Of a stretch of 64,000 nt of DNA, positions 22,606-34,500 are shown one piece after another. The first letter of the stretch is position 1; the number at the start of each line of letters is the position of its first letter. The stretch is taken from assembly GCA_030159075.1 (NCBI GenBank), contig BROG01000004.1, forward strand, positions 2,891,001 through 2,955,000, in the 5' to 3' direction. A program made the position numbers and the translations under genes. The notes below the pieces were generated by a model that searched no databases, was not told where the DNA came from, and saw only the letters and a program-made list of their open reading frames with translations. This DNA comes from Atrina japonica. Its lineage: Eukaryota > Mollusca > Bivalvia > Pterioida > Pinnidae.

Positions 22606-23761
22606 TAAGTAAAACTAAAATCGTTTTTGGTGGTGCTATGTTTTCGGAAGAACACATTGGCACATGGTTATTTATGGGTTTTAAGTCTATCACTTCAATC
22701 TCTCTGTCTGTTCATCTGTTTATTGTGCTAGCCCTTCATCAGTCTATCCTTTTTCTTTGGCTGCTAGTCTGCCTCAGTGCACTTCGGTATAATATGTAAT
22801 ATAGCAACAATAATAAATAATATCCGTCATTTCAAGAGAAACACTTTATCATTGATTAAATGTGATGGATAGAAGAGATATAAGGAGTAACAACACATTC
22901 CAGAGAGCACAAAATAGATATATATCAAAGCTGAAGTCATCAGTTGAGATTGTTGAAAATGGTTCGAAATTTTTTTTTCTTTGGCGTAAAATAAATGATT
23001 TTTAGCTGTGACTTGTCCAGCTATTCTGTAATGACCCTGATTAATTTCTTTGTCTTCCATACATTCCTTTCAAGTTCTTCCATTTATTTCCAACACCTAA
23101 TCACTCTCTAGTGATGAAGCTTAATTTATTTATGGCTCTTTTGGTATTGTGGTTAAATAAATGTCAATTTCTTCCATAAAGCTATCTATTTCTCATCTTC
23201 CAGAAATTTATTTTCATTTGGGAATAATTTCTCTATGAGAACAGGTACCATTTTTCTTTATTTCCTGAGAGAGCTACATAGGGAAAAGATTTATATTGGG
23301 TTATGGTACAGATTTCTAAGATTGGAAATCTGGTGTTTAATTAAGCAAGATAAGACAGGGGTTGGCTCTATCTTTGGCACTATGCAGATCTCTAACCATC
23401 TGTCCTCATTAACTGACATATCTGTTTTTGAATGAACACACCTAAATATAGCAAAAAAAAAAAAATCTAAAAAACAAAAACAAATCAGTAGTGTGATTGT
23501 GAATTGTATTATAAAAATGAGGTACTCTGTAAATTCAGAGTGATCATTTTCTGGATTTAGCAATTTTCTTAGTGAAGAAAAGCAATCGGAAGTTCAAACT
23601 TAGTACAACCACTGAAATAGAGTCTGAATTGGTTTTCCTAATTAAACTGAAAAAGTGACATTGTTACAGGGGTGATGTCTTTGACTACAGATTGCTACAG
23701 CAGATGATTCTCATACATTAAATGTAGGAAAAAGAAAAGAAGGGAGACCTTAGACAACCCT

Positions 23762-23764
<3 letters not shown>
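22606..23764. other. unique A+T-rich sequence
   Basis: No recognised gene or repeat. Confidence 0.5.
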
Positions 23765-23807
<43 letters not shown>

Positions 23808-23878
23808 AGGGCTCTACAACACTTTCATTTGGCCAGTGAACCAGAAATTTTACTAGCCAGCCAGGAACTTTTACTCGC

Positions 23879-23880
23879 CA

Positions 23881-23934
<54 letters not shown>
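23879..23934. repeat. (AT)n(GT)n microsatellite
   Basis: About ten AT then about seventeen GT dinucleotides. Confidence 0.97.
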
Positions 23935-23935
<1 letters not shown>

Positions 23936-24370
23936 CAAGTGTTCTTAAAAAATCCACTGGATGAAAATATAGAAATGAAATAAAATATTAATTTTCTAAT
24001 TTTATGTAACATTTTATTGTTTCAATCCATTTAAAACAAGGTTATTAACTGCATGTTGACCTTTTTGTGCATTTTTTATCAATCCAGGAGTGTTTATATG
24101 CCTATATTTTTCATATTTGTTGCTCTAATTTTGAGGCAACCTTAAACTTTGTTTTAAAATTTTTAGCTCCAGTTTCTTTTTGACAGAATTTACAAAACAG
24201 AGACTGCCCACAAGAATTGTAAATTTTGTCTGTAGGTTAAAATCTAGAGTCCCGTGACCTGATCGTCAGACAAACACCTATACAGTTCTTTAATTTATAG
24301 GTGTTTGTCCCACAATCAGGTGTTTGACTCTCAACTTTAATTTACAGATAAAATTTCCAGTTCCGACTGG

Positions 24371-24457
24371 TTAATCCCTTTGGGGATTCTGTCGCGGGCG
24401 TTTTATTGTGTTGCCCCACGATAAATCGGCCACGATAGAATCCCAAAAGGAATTAGG
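24371..24457. mobile_element. short foldback, relative of 26901-27308
   Basis: TTAATCCCTTTGGGGATTCT faces AGAATCCCAAAAGGAATTA, with GTTGCCCC between. The termini match the 408-bp foldback at 26901, so this looks like an internally deleted copy. Confidence 0.65.
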
Positions 24458-24477
24458 CTGTGGTCTGCTTGTCCTCC

Positions 24478-24592
24478 TCGTCGAACATTAGGCCGGACTT
24501 TCTGCCCCGATTTTACCACTTAAAAATCGCTGAAATTAAAATCGAAATCGTGGCAGAAAGTTTGGCCTAGTCGAATACTAGCCATAACTCTG
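24478..24592. mobile_element. palindromic element, about 115 bp
   Basis: TAGGCCGGACTTTCTGCC faces GGCAGAAAGTTTGGCCTA; AAAATCG motifs lie on both inner sides. Nested in the 23807-24981 element. Confidence 0.6.
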
Positions 24593-25150
24593 TTCCAGTA
24601 TTCCTTTAACCAAGATCGTTTAAACTTAGTAGTGTCTAATGATGCTTCTGTTTAAATCGACCGAAAAAAAATGTCATCATGTGCTGTTAGGAAAATTTCA
24701 AGTCGAAAACATGAGAGCAATACAACGTGTTTTTATACAGTAATCCACGTGCGTTAGATGATCTAGTTTATCGAAACTGAATAACCAAATTGGTTGTTGT
24801 AAAGCGCATAACAAACCATGATTTCGATAATGTAATTTCACAGTGAAAACGGACAAACTTTTGATTTCCAGTTCGAGGGAAAAAACTGGTCGCAATGTGG
24901 CGACTGAATGAGGATAAACACTAGCCAAAATCTAAAAAATGGTCGCATTTGCGAGTGATTTGGTCGCATTGTAGAGCGCTGGAGAGACAGAGAGAGAGAG
25001 AGCATAGACAACCCTGTCAAATGATAGAGAGAGCAACAAAGACAGAAAGAGCATGGACAACCCTGACAGATGAGAGAAAGAGAGAGGAGCAGATAGGAAA
25101 AGCATGATCATCCATAACCATGTCAGGAGAGAGGGAGAGAGAAAGGGGGG

Positions 25151-25883
25151 GGGAGAGATGTCAAATATAGACAACTCTGCCCGATGATGTAGAGAGAAAG
25201 GAATAAATGCATGTATCTCAAATACAAAGAACTCTGCTTGAGAAAGAGAGTGTGTAAGAGGGAGAAAAACGTATAGGTATGTATATTTCTGTTGTGAACA
25301 GACAACAAGAAGACAGATAAAAGTAAAACAGATTGATGAGATGTGAAATAGAGAGGAGATAACTGAAAATAAAGAGATAATGTTGGTTACAAGTGATTTA
25401 CATATATCTAATGACTAGCTAGTGGTGTCATTTGCTTGTTTATTGTGATTGATCAGTTACTGTGATTGACATGTGAAGTCTTTGCTGTTGAATGAGTTCT
25501 ATATAATCAGTGTCTGTGCCGGCTGACTGTTCTTCAGTATGTTGTTACGGGTTTCTGTATTTCTACATGTTCCAGGTGAGCATATCACTCAACCCCTAAC
25601 ATCACTCTTACTATCTTACATACATTCCAGAGTCGGGCAAAAGGGAGCATGGGAAATAGACAATTTAGTCAATAATAGATTTCTGTATCTCTTACACATT
25701 CCAGATGTACATATACTCCTCCAACAACACCGTTCTTACAATCTAATGAGAGTTATCCTGAAAAGCTAGTAAACATTCCAGAATAAGATGACAGGTGGTT
25801 TGGAAGGTAGACACATTAGTCTAGGACTAGCTCTCCGGGATGTCTAATACACAGAACAAATTCATGTCGTCATACGAAAAGTA
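25151..25883. other. unique sequence
   Basis: Weak repetition of ACATTCCAGA-containing segments (about 25626, 25699, 25773). No gene recognised. Confidence 0.4.
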
Positions 25884-25894
25884 GCCAACAAATA

Positions 25895-26163
25895 GTTGTT
25901 GTATTGTTGTTTAACGTCCCACTGAAGAATCTATCACTCATATGGAGATGTCACCAAATGATGGTGAAGGGCTTCAAATTTTGGCCTGTGCTCGGAACTT
26001 ACAGCCATTGAGCAGTATGGGCTCTTTTAAAACGTGCCATCACCTACTGTGACACAAGACCTCAGTTTTTACTGTCTCATCCAAAGGACAGGAAAAGCCA
26101 ACCACCTCTGCCGAGGTTTTGGTTGAGAATCGAGCACTCTACTTTGGAGCTATGACGGCTCTT
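25895..26163 (-). mobile_element. SINE1 copy with near-perfect TSD
   Basis: The reverse strand carries the SINE1 body (CTCAATGGCTGTAAGTTCCG, GCCAAAATTTGAAGCCCTTC, GGGACGTTAAACAACAATAC). GCCAACAAATA (25884-25894) and GCCAACGAATA (26164-26174) form an 11-bp target duplication with one change. The head (GTCATAGCTCCAAAGTAGAG) differs from the other copies and its B box is eroded. Confidence 0.88.
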
Positions 26164-26174
26164 GCCAACGAATA

Positions 26175-26390
26175 AAATATTCTACTATGTTCATAAGGTC
26201 CTTGACTATCTAGTCACTATTGCAGAATTAGGTGAAAGATGGTTAGAAAATTAAACATTTTAGATGGTAGACTTACGCCTCTAGTACCAGTAAATAACTC
26301 GAGGATCTGAAGAAAGGTGGTCTGTGAATGAGATACTTTAGACTTATTGTTGATTAGCTATCCGTATATGCAGTTAATATGCCAGACAAA
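26175..26390. other. unique sequence before the array
   Basis: Contains degenerate relatives of the following 43-bp unit (for example near 26230-26270). Confidence 0.4.
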
Positions 26391-26900
26391 AATGACAGGT
26401 GACCAGAGCATTAGACACTTTGGTCAAGAATATGGTGACAAGTGACCAGAGCATTAGACACTTTGGTCAAGAATATGGTGACAAGTGACCAGAGCATTAG
26501 ACACTTTGGTCTAGAATATGATGACAGGCAACCAGAGCATTAGACACTTTGGTCTAGAATATGTTGACAAGCGACCAGAGCATTAGACACTTTAGTCTAG
26601 AATATGATGACAGGCAACCAGAGCATTAGACACTTTAGTCTAGAATATGACAAGCTACCAGAGAGAGCATTAGATACTTTAGTCTAGAATATTATGACAG
26701 GTTACCAGAGCATTAGACACTTTAGTCTAGAATATGATGACAGGTTACCAGAGCATTAGATACTTTAGTCTAGAATATGTTGACAAGCGACAGGAGCATT
26801 AGACACTTTAGTCTAGAATATGACAAGCTACCAGAGAGAGCATTAGATACTTTAGTTTAGAATATGATGACAGGCAACCAGAGCATTAGACACTTTGGAA
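26391..26900. repeat. 43-bp tandem array (about 12 units)
   Basis: Unit ATGACAGGTGACCAGAGCAT + TAGACACTTTGGTCTAGAATATG; some units are shortened (CAAGCTACCAGAGAGAGCAT). The array stops abruptly where a foldback element begins. Confidence 0.93.
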
Positions 26901-27308
26901 TAATCCCTTGGGGATTCTGTCTTGGGCCATTCTTTATGCTGCATTTTAAGGTTGCCCCTACAAGAATCCCTTGTCAAGCCTCCATTGTTTTATTTGGGAA
27001 ATAATCTGCATTCAAACTCAAGCAAAAAGTATGTGTCAGTGAGAATTAACATATGATATTTCAATTTCTATTTGGAATTTAAACAAAAACATATTTGGAT
27101 TCAGAGAAAAGTACATCTAGAAACGACAGATGACCCACTGATTGACTGCCACCAAGGTATTTATTGTTTTGCATCTTAAAGTGAGTTGGTCACCGGAGCC
27201 GAAAATTTCCCCGATAAACCAATGAAGGCTCGACAAGGGATTCTGGTGGGGGCAACAGTAAAATGAAGCATAAGGAATAGGCCCACGACAAAATCCCCAA
27301 AGGGATTA
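26901..27308. mobile_element. 408-bp foldback element with long TIRs
   Basis: TAATCCCTTGGGGATTCTGT, GGCCATTCTTTATGCT, GGTTGCCCCTACAAGAATCC, CTTGTCAAGCCTCCATTG at the left is mirrored at the right (CAATGAAGGCTCGACAAGGG, ATTCTGGTGGGGGCAAC, AGCATAAGGAATAGGCC, AATCCCCAAAGGGATTA). The arms are about 100 bp. Non-coding loop. Confidence 0.85.
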
Positions 27309-28797
27309 AGGAGAGAAAGAGAGAGAGAATATCAGTAGATGGTTGAAAGAATTCTAAAATTAATAGCACATCTTTATGTTTGTAAAATGTTGAGTGATCC
27401 GGAAGCTGTCAAATATTTCATTTTATTATGTTCATACTAGAGATATCAATTTTCTATAGATTGTTGTGTATTGATTAGCATGAAGTATAAACTGCAAGCT
27501 AGTAAATGATTATTTCATTACCAGATTATGGATTGGAAGATGGAAAGATGTGCTTTCATATCCAGAACTAAATTTTGTCAAGTCCATTCCAATCAGGTAT
27601 TGTTGTATAAGATTGATTAGAGATGTTTTGTCCAGGGGGCCGAAAATGAGATGTAGTGGTCAGTAGGATGCTATCTGGAGAGGAATAATAATTGAAGAGC
27701 TGACACTGCAGCTGTGAAAACTAATTTGTATATTGTCTCTGTGTCTGTTTATCAATTAACACAAGAAGATTGATCATGCATTAATAATGATTTGTGCATA
27801 CAATTATATTCTAGGTAAAAATCTTCCACATAATGATTTATGGAATGCTACCCATCTGAGTGATATTGTATGTATGTATCTTTGTAAAAAAAAATCACTT
27901 AACAGAGAGCAAGCAGTGAAAAATGCCCTGTTGATCAGCCGCATTCATACTTTATGTACAGAGCCTCTTACCTACAGGTCAGGCAGGCCTTTTTCTGTTT
28001 TTTTGTTGCTGTCCACTTCCTGTATCTTTCCATGTAGTCTTGATATAGTTGATGTTTTTAAGAATTTTATCAGGATAATCATTGTATGGAAGTTAATTAT
28101 CTCCCTTTTTATCTTATTTTTATATATATTATATATTCTGATGTCGAATATTAGAAACCTACCGGTAACAGAAAAAACTTAGTGTGTACTTGTTCATTAC
28201 AGGTAACAAACATACAAGACTGATAATCTCTATAATTTGTTTTCATTTAGTCTTCCTATTTAATGTAAATGCTTGGAATTTGAATGTTTCTCACATATTG
28301 TATATTTTTTTAACTGATTAACCAAAAAAAAAACTGAGATTATTTTGGCGATAAAATGCTGAAAATGAAATCCTAAAAGCTAATTTAAGATGTTTTTTAT
28401 AAACTTCCCAAGAAATTCACAGTTAATTTTAAAGATTTGTATGAAGTTGCTTATGAATCATGTCAAAGGCTAGGTTGTACATAGTTTAAACAAACATTGG
28501 TAGTAATAGAACCAGAATCAGATAATAGACTACCAAGTGTATTAGTGTTGATTACCGTTGTTGAGTCATCTGTACAAATTGTGACAAGGATTTATTCCTG
28601 ACTTATTTCATTTTAATTTGACTCGTAGTGTATGAGGCCAATCAATGGGGAATGCTTACTCCTCCATGGCACCTGATCCCACCTCTGAATTTCCAGAAGT
28701 CCGTGTTTGTCCAAAGTTCACCACATTAGTATATTGTCTCCTAAACATCCTGAATATAAAACTTTGGTATCTGAGATATTTGGTATCTGTTATACTA
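27309..28797. other. unique sequence with one long chance frame
   Basis: A 131-codon ATG frame (27787-28182, plus) has two hydrophobic C-terminal stretches, but it runs through A/T homopolymers with no family resemblance; judged chance. The phrase GGAATGCTTACTCCTCCATG and GGCACCTGATCCCACCTCTG at about 28648-28688 is, from memory, a dispersed mollusc repeat fragment. Confidence 0.4.
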
Positions 28798-28799
28798 TA

Positions 28800-28979
28800 C
28801 ATTGAAACTTGTATATAAGGACCCCCTTAGGGGACACAAGAAAACTGGTCTTTATAGGGAGGTGGTCTTTATATAGAGATTGATTTGTACACAAATGGTA
28901 CTATTGCTGACAGCAAAACATGGGTATTTATGACCAGATGTTCTTTATACATAGGTGATTGCTAAAGCAGGTTTTACTG
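28800..28979 (+). mobile_element. TA-flanked MITE, subfamily B (180 bp)
   Basis: CATTGAAACTTGTATATAAG at the left, GCAGGTTTTACTG at the right, TA at 28798-28799 and 28980-28981. Best-preserved subfamily B copy: GGTGGTCTTTATATAGAG and ACACAAATGGTACTATTG inside. Confidence 0.85.
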
Positions 28980-29120
28980 TATTACAACATAATAAGATAC
29001 AACATTGTGTCCATGGGAATTTGATGTGAGTGATGAAGTATATACTGGTTCAAGTATGTTGATTTTTTTACCTTTAGATTGTTGGATTTCTTGATTTCAT
29101 GACCTTGAAGTGGATAAATA

Positions 29121-29430
29121 CCATATTCAACCTATTATGTGCCCATGTCCCTATAAGCGCCCCTCCCCTCCTCTTTTTTTTTTTACATACAATTGAGAAT
29201 CTTTTCTGGCTGGTTGACAAGGAGATGTGGACCTGAAAAAGTAACAGTTTATCTGTACCCCAAGAATTATGTTGATCGGTGTCCTCGGTAATAACTACAG
29301 CAACTTTACCACTGTGCCATATAAAAAAACACCTGTTTTACTCAATTTGACTATTAATTGGTCCCATTAAGGCCCCACCCCTTTTTCCTGATTTATGTAG
29401 TGCCCTGGGCGCTTTATGGGTCAAATACGG
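29121..29430 (+). mobile_element. TA-flanked MITE, family E (310 bp)
   Basis: CCATATTCAACC and GGGTCAAATACGG ends, TA at 29119-29120 and 29431-29432. Confidence 0.87.
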
Positions 29431-29432
29431 TA

Positions 29433-30250
29433 TGTAGATTTCATGACCTCGAAATTGATAAATATGTTGATATCATGACCTTGAAATTTTTAGATAATGT
29501 TGATTTTTTGAATTTTGAGTTGCTGGATATGCTAATTTCATGCCAGTAATTGATTTGTTGATAAGACAAAGGTCTCTTATTGTCCTAAGTTGGTCATTGC
29601 CTTTATCTCCCTCCAGGTGGCACTGCAATATGTGAAATATGTGACATGAAACAACATGGAGCCAGCCCTAATAATCTGTAATTTTAAATGAGCCAGTCTT
29701 ACTGAATTTGTTGTGATTCTGTTTGATACTTTATACATGTATAATTAATGGGCAACATTTTTTTCATAGAAAATTTGACTTTGCAACAGAACAGGATACA
29801 TTAAGAGAGAAATTGATGAAAATTGGCAAACTTAAATTTTTTGATGAATTATGCTGTAGTTTGGCACTAAGTGCATTGTTGATTTTTTTATTCATCGAAG
29901 AAGCTGCACTGCATAGCATCTTGTTTTTACTATAATTTTTATTTTTCGATATATCTTAAATATGATCTTTTGCTTCAAATGATGTCATCCGGTGCAGTAA
30001 ATAACTACACAAAAGCTATTTTGATAGCAGATTATGTTTTTTATATATTTACATGCTAATCAAATTCATATCCTAATTTTTGTTATGCTGAAGGACAAAC
30101 AACAAAGTGATTCCAAAATTTGTCAATATTTATGATAGAAGATAGTTGATAGACAAACAGATAGGATTAAGATCAGAAAAAATCCTTTCATTTGAAAACA
30201 GTGATTCCAAAGTTGATGGTACATTTAACTGATAGACAGAGGGACAAACA
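29433..30250. other. unique A+T-rich sequence
   Basis: No recognised gene or repeat. Confidence 0.5.
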
Positions 30251-30259
30251 GATAAATAT

Positions 30260-30326
30260 AGACAGACATAGATAGACAGACAGACAGACAGACACACACA
30301 CACATATATATATATACATACACACA
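30260..30326. repeat. CAGA/CA/TA microsatellite
   Basis: ATAGACAGACAGACAGAC, CACACACA, then TATATATA immediately left of a MITE. Confidence 0.95.
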
Positions 30327-30504
30327 CAGTGAAATTTGTATATAACAAGCTCCTTAGAGACACAAGAAAACCAGTCTTTATAGGGAGGTGGTCTTTATAT
30401 AATGGTTAATTTGCACACAAATGGTACTATTGGGGACAGCAAAAAAAACTGTCTTTGTGACCAGGTGGTCTTTATATGCAGGTGGTCGCTAAAGCAGGGT
30501 TTAT

Positions 30505-30506
<2 letters not shown>
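30327..30506 (+). mobile_element. TA-flanked MITE, subfamily B, between microsatellites
   Basis: CAGTGAAATTTGTATATAAC at the left; right end GCTAAAGCAGGGTTTATTAA, whose last bases merge with a TA tract. Interior as at 28800. Confidence 0.75.

Positions 30507-30571
<65 letters not shown>
30507..30571. repeat. TA microsatellite
   Basis: About 32 TA dinucleotides starting at the right edge of the MITE. Confidence 0.98.
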
Positions 30572-30573
<2 letters not shown>

Positions 30574-31285
30574 CCTATATATATCTATATAATTTATAGA
30601 GAGATCAATAGACAAACATATATATATACAGTCAGATAGATAGATAGATGGACATGTATGCGTTTCGTTAATGTGTGTTTATAGATTGTTTCATTGTTTG
30701 TTTAGTGTTTACTTGGATGTCCCAAGATAGAGGATCAAGGTGGGTGGGAATATTGTATTAATCTGTTTGTTTGTTTGCTTGCAATACTTTGGTTTACGTC
30801 AAATATCTCGAAGTTCTTTCCTAAAATTTTAACCAAATTTGTATGTGTATTGACTGAGTTAAAGTATGGACAACATTACAAATATTAGCAAAGTCTGGCA
30901 TTTTTCTGCTAAATTTTGGGATATGCCATTGGCAACACAACTGGGAATTTTAATGTGCACATATGCATCTCTTGTTTTAAATGAATTTCTCCCTGGATTA
31001 ATTCATTTTTCATCACAGTCGTGGTCTGTACACCAAATTGTAAAGTTTTTCATCAGATTGGGAAAAAACAGATGTATGTAAAATACACTGGGAATTGGTC
31101 CGAATATCAACACCATTCAAAACTATAGAAAAAGCCCTGCAAAATTATGAGACTTTAAAATTTCTCAGGGAGAGTGTTTTTCAAACTTGTCAAGTGAGCC
31201 ATGCTGGTCCAACTTTTCTTGAAAAAGTCCTACTAGCTCTAGCTTTTGCAAAACTATGTTTGAAAATTTTGAATTTTTTTTATGA
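30572..31285. other. unique A+T-rich sequence
   Basis: Short runs of ATAG near 30636. Frames at 30866-31081 and 31095-31343 look like chance. Confidence 0.45.
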
Positions 31286-31287
31286 TA

Positions 31288-31910
31288 CAGTCGAACCTCG
31301 TTATCTAGAAGTTGAAATGGAGATAAATTGGTGCTGGAGTTAAAGTTCTGTCACCAAATAGAATCCTGAGTCCTCTCGTGAGCAACTCGGTAATTGACCT
31401 ATCACCAAGTGTCTGACACATGGCTGTCCATGTGCTTTTTTGACATCATTCGATTGTGATGTCACAATCACAGAAGTGTTTGACGGGCCATTTAATTATG
31501 ACATCATAATTGAAAAGTTTGCCATTAGGTGTTGTGTCGGACATTTGGCGATACTTGAAGACCTACATGTATAAGGTATGTAAACCAGAATTTTTTGTGA
31601 AGGTTTTTATTGATTGTATGTTCTCAAAAAATGACACAGAAGGTGTATTTTTTCAGCACTAGTCATATCGTCACATGATGATTTGATGAAAATGAAAAAA
31701 AATAACCACATGATGACTGGTCACTTTCACTTTGGGCCATGTTTTAGCATCAACATCAGTGTTTTTTTTCTTTCAACCTATTCAATCTGGTGCTATCAGG
31801 TCTTTTTGTTTTAGTAAGATATAGAAGGAAAGTTGCATGGTCCAGCACTTGATCTTGAGATAACTCTCGTAAATCGAGATTACCGATCTCGACATAGCAA
31901 GTTTTTACTG
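31288..31910. mobile_element. TA-flanked TIR element, 623 bp
   Basis: CAGTCGAACCTCGTTATCTA at the left faces CATAGCAAGTTTTTACTG at the right; TA at 31286-31287 and 31911-31912. The TCGAACCTCGTTATCT style of end is typical of pogo/Tigger-like elements. No transposase remains. Confidence 0.7.
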
Positions 31911-31912
31911 TA

Positions 31913-32526
31913 TATGTATACAGATATCAATAGCCCACATACTGTTCCAATGTTTTTAAAATAAGGGTCATTATTTTACACAATTTGCAGTTGGTACTTT
32001 ATAAATGTATTGCACACATTAACATTTTCCACCTGGTCAAATATTTGGCCATTCTGACCACTGTTTTGAAAAATCATCTTTTCTCCTTGACATTTTATCG
32101 GCTGTCAGACAGTGGTAGAAAAAATAACTAGACTGATGCCCTCCTGTTGCGGTAATTCATCATCAGTTATTAGTTTAAGAGTGACTTACCAACAGGTGCA
32201 ACATTTCATAGAGATTAAACGTAGCACTTTTGAATGGATTAACATCAACACTTGCTTAGTTGTCTTTTGGAGTTGTACAAAATGCCATGTCTAACTCCAA
32301 AACAAATTTTGTATCAAGATTCTGCCTCTATTCTGTATGTCAAAACACTCTCCAAGAGCTTATGATTCAAGTACTGTGTGAAAGTTAGCAAAATGATCTT
32401 GATGGGTCGGTTATTCTATCCGTTTGTCAATAAAGAATGCCACTTAACCACAGCAAATGTTGTCTTAACACCTATCTCGTAGACTCTTTGGGCGAGTTGA
32501 AGATACGCATACCTAAGAAAAAACCA
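31913..32526. other. unique sequence
   Basis: No recognised feature. Confidence 0.45.
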
Positions 32527-32600
32527 CTTGTGGTGACAAGGTGGGTAGAGGATTTTCCTCCTAAGTAGGACGCGGGTTCAAATCCAGGTCAGATAGGTGA
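32527..32600 (+). mobile_element. tRNA-like SINE head, third type
   Basis: TGGTGACAAGGTGGGTAGAG resembles an A box and GCGGGTTCAAATCC is a good B box about 45 bp later. No SINE1 or SINE2 body follows. Not a functional tRNA gene: stems do not pair convincingly. Confidence 0.45.
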
Positions 32601-32668
32601 CTAATGAGAAAAATATTCCCATTGTTAACATCGGAATAAATATTGCAGTTTTATTATGATGATGACAG

Positions 32669-32901
32669 ACTGCCGTATACCTGGAAATTTTTGCCCCTGT
32701 TTAATTTTTTACCATTTTCGTCCTTAGATGAAAGGTCAAATTTAAAATGACAGCAAAATTTTCAAGCTAAATAATTGATGCACAGACATACATGCCATTC
32801 ATGAGATTCTGGTGATTTTCGGCGAATTTAAGAGGGGGTGAATATTTTTTTGTCATAGGAGGGTGGAAATAACCAGGGCCAAAAATATCCAGTTATGCAG
32901 T
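32669..32901. mobile_element. MITE, about 233 bp
   Basis: ACTGCCGTATACCTGGAAAT + TTTTGCCC at the left faces GGGCCAAAAATATCCAGTTA + TGCAGT at the right. The left half is related to 59343-59450. Confidence 0.65.
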
Positions 32902-33069
32902 ATTGCATTAGTCATTGGCACCCTATTTTTTTTTAAATTTTAATTATATTTTTGATCAATAAAAATCTATGTTTTTGACCAACTGCTTACAAAGTTCTTA
33001 ATTATATAATATAAAAACTTTTATTTAATGGATTACAACCATTGAAACAATCAGTAGTCTAACTCATCA

Positions 33070-34222
33070 TTGTAATTGTCTATTACATTGTCAGTTTACT
33101 ATTGCTATAGTGCTATTGGAAGGTACACTATTGTGATTGTCTATTGCATTGTCAGTTTAACTATTGTATGTACTATAGGTACACTATTGTGATTGTCTAT
33201 TGCATTGTCAGTTTACTACTGCTATAGTACTGTTGGAAGGTACACTGTTGTGATTGTCTATTGCATTGTCAGTTTACTATTGCTATAGTACTATTGGAAG
33301 GTACACTATTGTGATTGTCTATTGCATTGTCAGTTTACTACTGCTATAGTACTATTGGAAGGTACACTGTTGTGATTGTCTATTGCATTGTCAGTTTACT
33401 ATTGCTATAGTACTATTGGAAGGTACACTATTGTGATTGTCTATTGCACAGTTTACTACTGGTATAGTACTATTGGAAGGTACACTATTGTGATTGTCTA
33501 TTGCATTGTCAGTTTACTATTGCTATAGTACTATTGGAAGGTACACTATTGTGATTGTCTATTGCATTGTCAGTTTACTATTGCTATAGTACTATTGGAA
33601 GGTACACTATTGTGATTGTCTATTGCATTGTCAGTTTACTATTGTTATAGTACTATTGGAAGGTACACTATTGTGATTGTCTATTGCATTGTCAGTTTAC
33701 TATTGTTATAGTACTATTAGAGGGTACACTATTGTGATTGTCTATTGCATTGCCAGTTTACTATTGCAGTAATACTATTGAACGGCACACTATTGTGATT
33801 GTCTATTGCATTGCCAGTTTACTATTGCAGTAATACTATTGAACGGCACACTATTGTGATTGTCTATTGCATTGCAGTTTAATATTGTACTATTAGAGGG
33901 TACACTGTTGTGATTGTCTATTGCATTGCAGTTTAATATTGTACTATTAGAGGGTACACTGTTGTGATTGTCTATTGCATTGCAGTTTAATATTGTACTA
34001 TTAGAGGGTATACTGTTGTGATTGTCTATTGCATTGCAGTTTAATATTGTACTATTAGAGGGTATACTGTTGTGATTGTCTATTGCATTGCCAGTTTACT
34101 ATTGTAATTGTACTATTGGAAGGTACACTATTGTGATTGTCTATAGCATTGCTAGTTTAATATTGTAATTGTACTATAGGAGGGTACACTGTTGTAATTG
34201 TCTATTACATTGTCAGTTTACT
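33070..34222. repeat. 61-bp tandem array (about 20 units)
   Basis: Unit TACTATTGGAAGGTACACTA + TTGTGATTGTCTATTGCATT + GTCAGTTTACTATTGCTATAG. Shorter units (about 50 bp, AATATTGTACTATTAGAGGG) appear after 33880. Not a CRISPR: no unique spacers. Confidence 0.96.
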
Positions 34223-34500
34223 TCCCCTTTTTGAAAATGTTCTCCAGAACTACTGCATGGAGTGAAAAAGTAATTGATCTGAGTGATTTACATGGATGTT
34301 TGATTCAATTTTGTGTTTTTCGAATAAATTGGAAAAAATCGATTTCTGACATTTTTCCAGACTTTGTCATTTTCATTCATTTTTAAGTCTGATCTACTCT
34401 CAAGGAGTGTTATGATAATTTGTAAATTGAAATACCCATATTTTCCATAGATACCAACACAGTTCAGGTGAGTTATGTGGCCCATCGGCCTCTTGTTTTA
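34223..34500 (+). mobile_element. fragment of the CAGGTGAG...GGCCTCTTGTTT element
   Basis: Matches 6450-6565 (GTGATTTACATGGATGTTTG, CCAGACTTTGTCATTTTC) and ends TTCAGGTGAG...CGGCCTCTTGTTTT. It directly adjoins the 61-bp array. Confidence 0.6.

Larger units (their letters stand above)
23807..24981. mobile_element. 1.18-kb TIR element in an AG microsatellite
   Basis: CAGGGCTCTACAA at the left and TTGTAGAGCGCTG at the right are inverted, and AG repeats lie on both sides. CAGGG-type ends suggest a hAT-like non-autonomous element. The target duplication cannot be read inside the AG tract. It contains an (AT)n(GT)n tract and two nested palindromic elements. Confidence 0.65.
23765..25150. repeat. 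AG-rich degenerate repeat split by a TIR element
   Basis: (AG)n at 23765-23806, then, after a 1.18-kb insertion, AG-rich sequence to about 25150. The phrase AGACAACCCTGTCA (or GGACAACCCTGACAGATG) recurs at about 23753, 25005, 25055 and 25110, so an AG-tract plus ACAACCCTGTCA unit is tandemly repeated. Confidence 0.75.

Noticed and set aside
24698..24928. 76-codon minus-strand frame inside the AG-flanked TIR element
   Set aside because: Starts at a TTG, no transposase motif, and the element otherwise looks non-autonomous.
27787..28182. 131-codon ATG frame with hydrophobic C-terminal segments
   Set aside because: Longest non-repeat frame but of a length expected by chance in 64 kb of A+T-rich DNA. 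It crosses homopolymers, and no family resemblance or splice signals are seen.
33070..34222. CRISPR-like array
   Set aside because: Units are contiguous, with no unique spacers, and the genome is eukaryotic; an ordinary tandem repeat.
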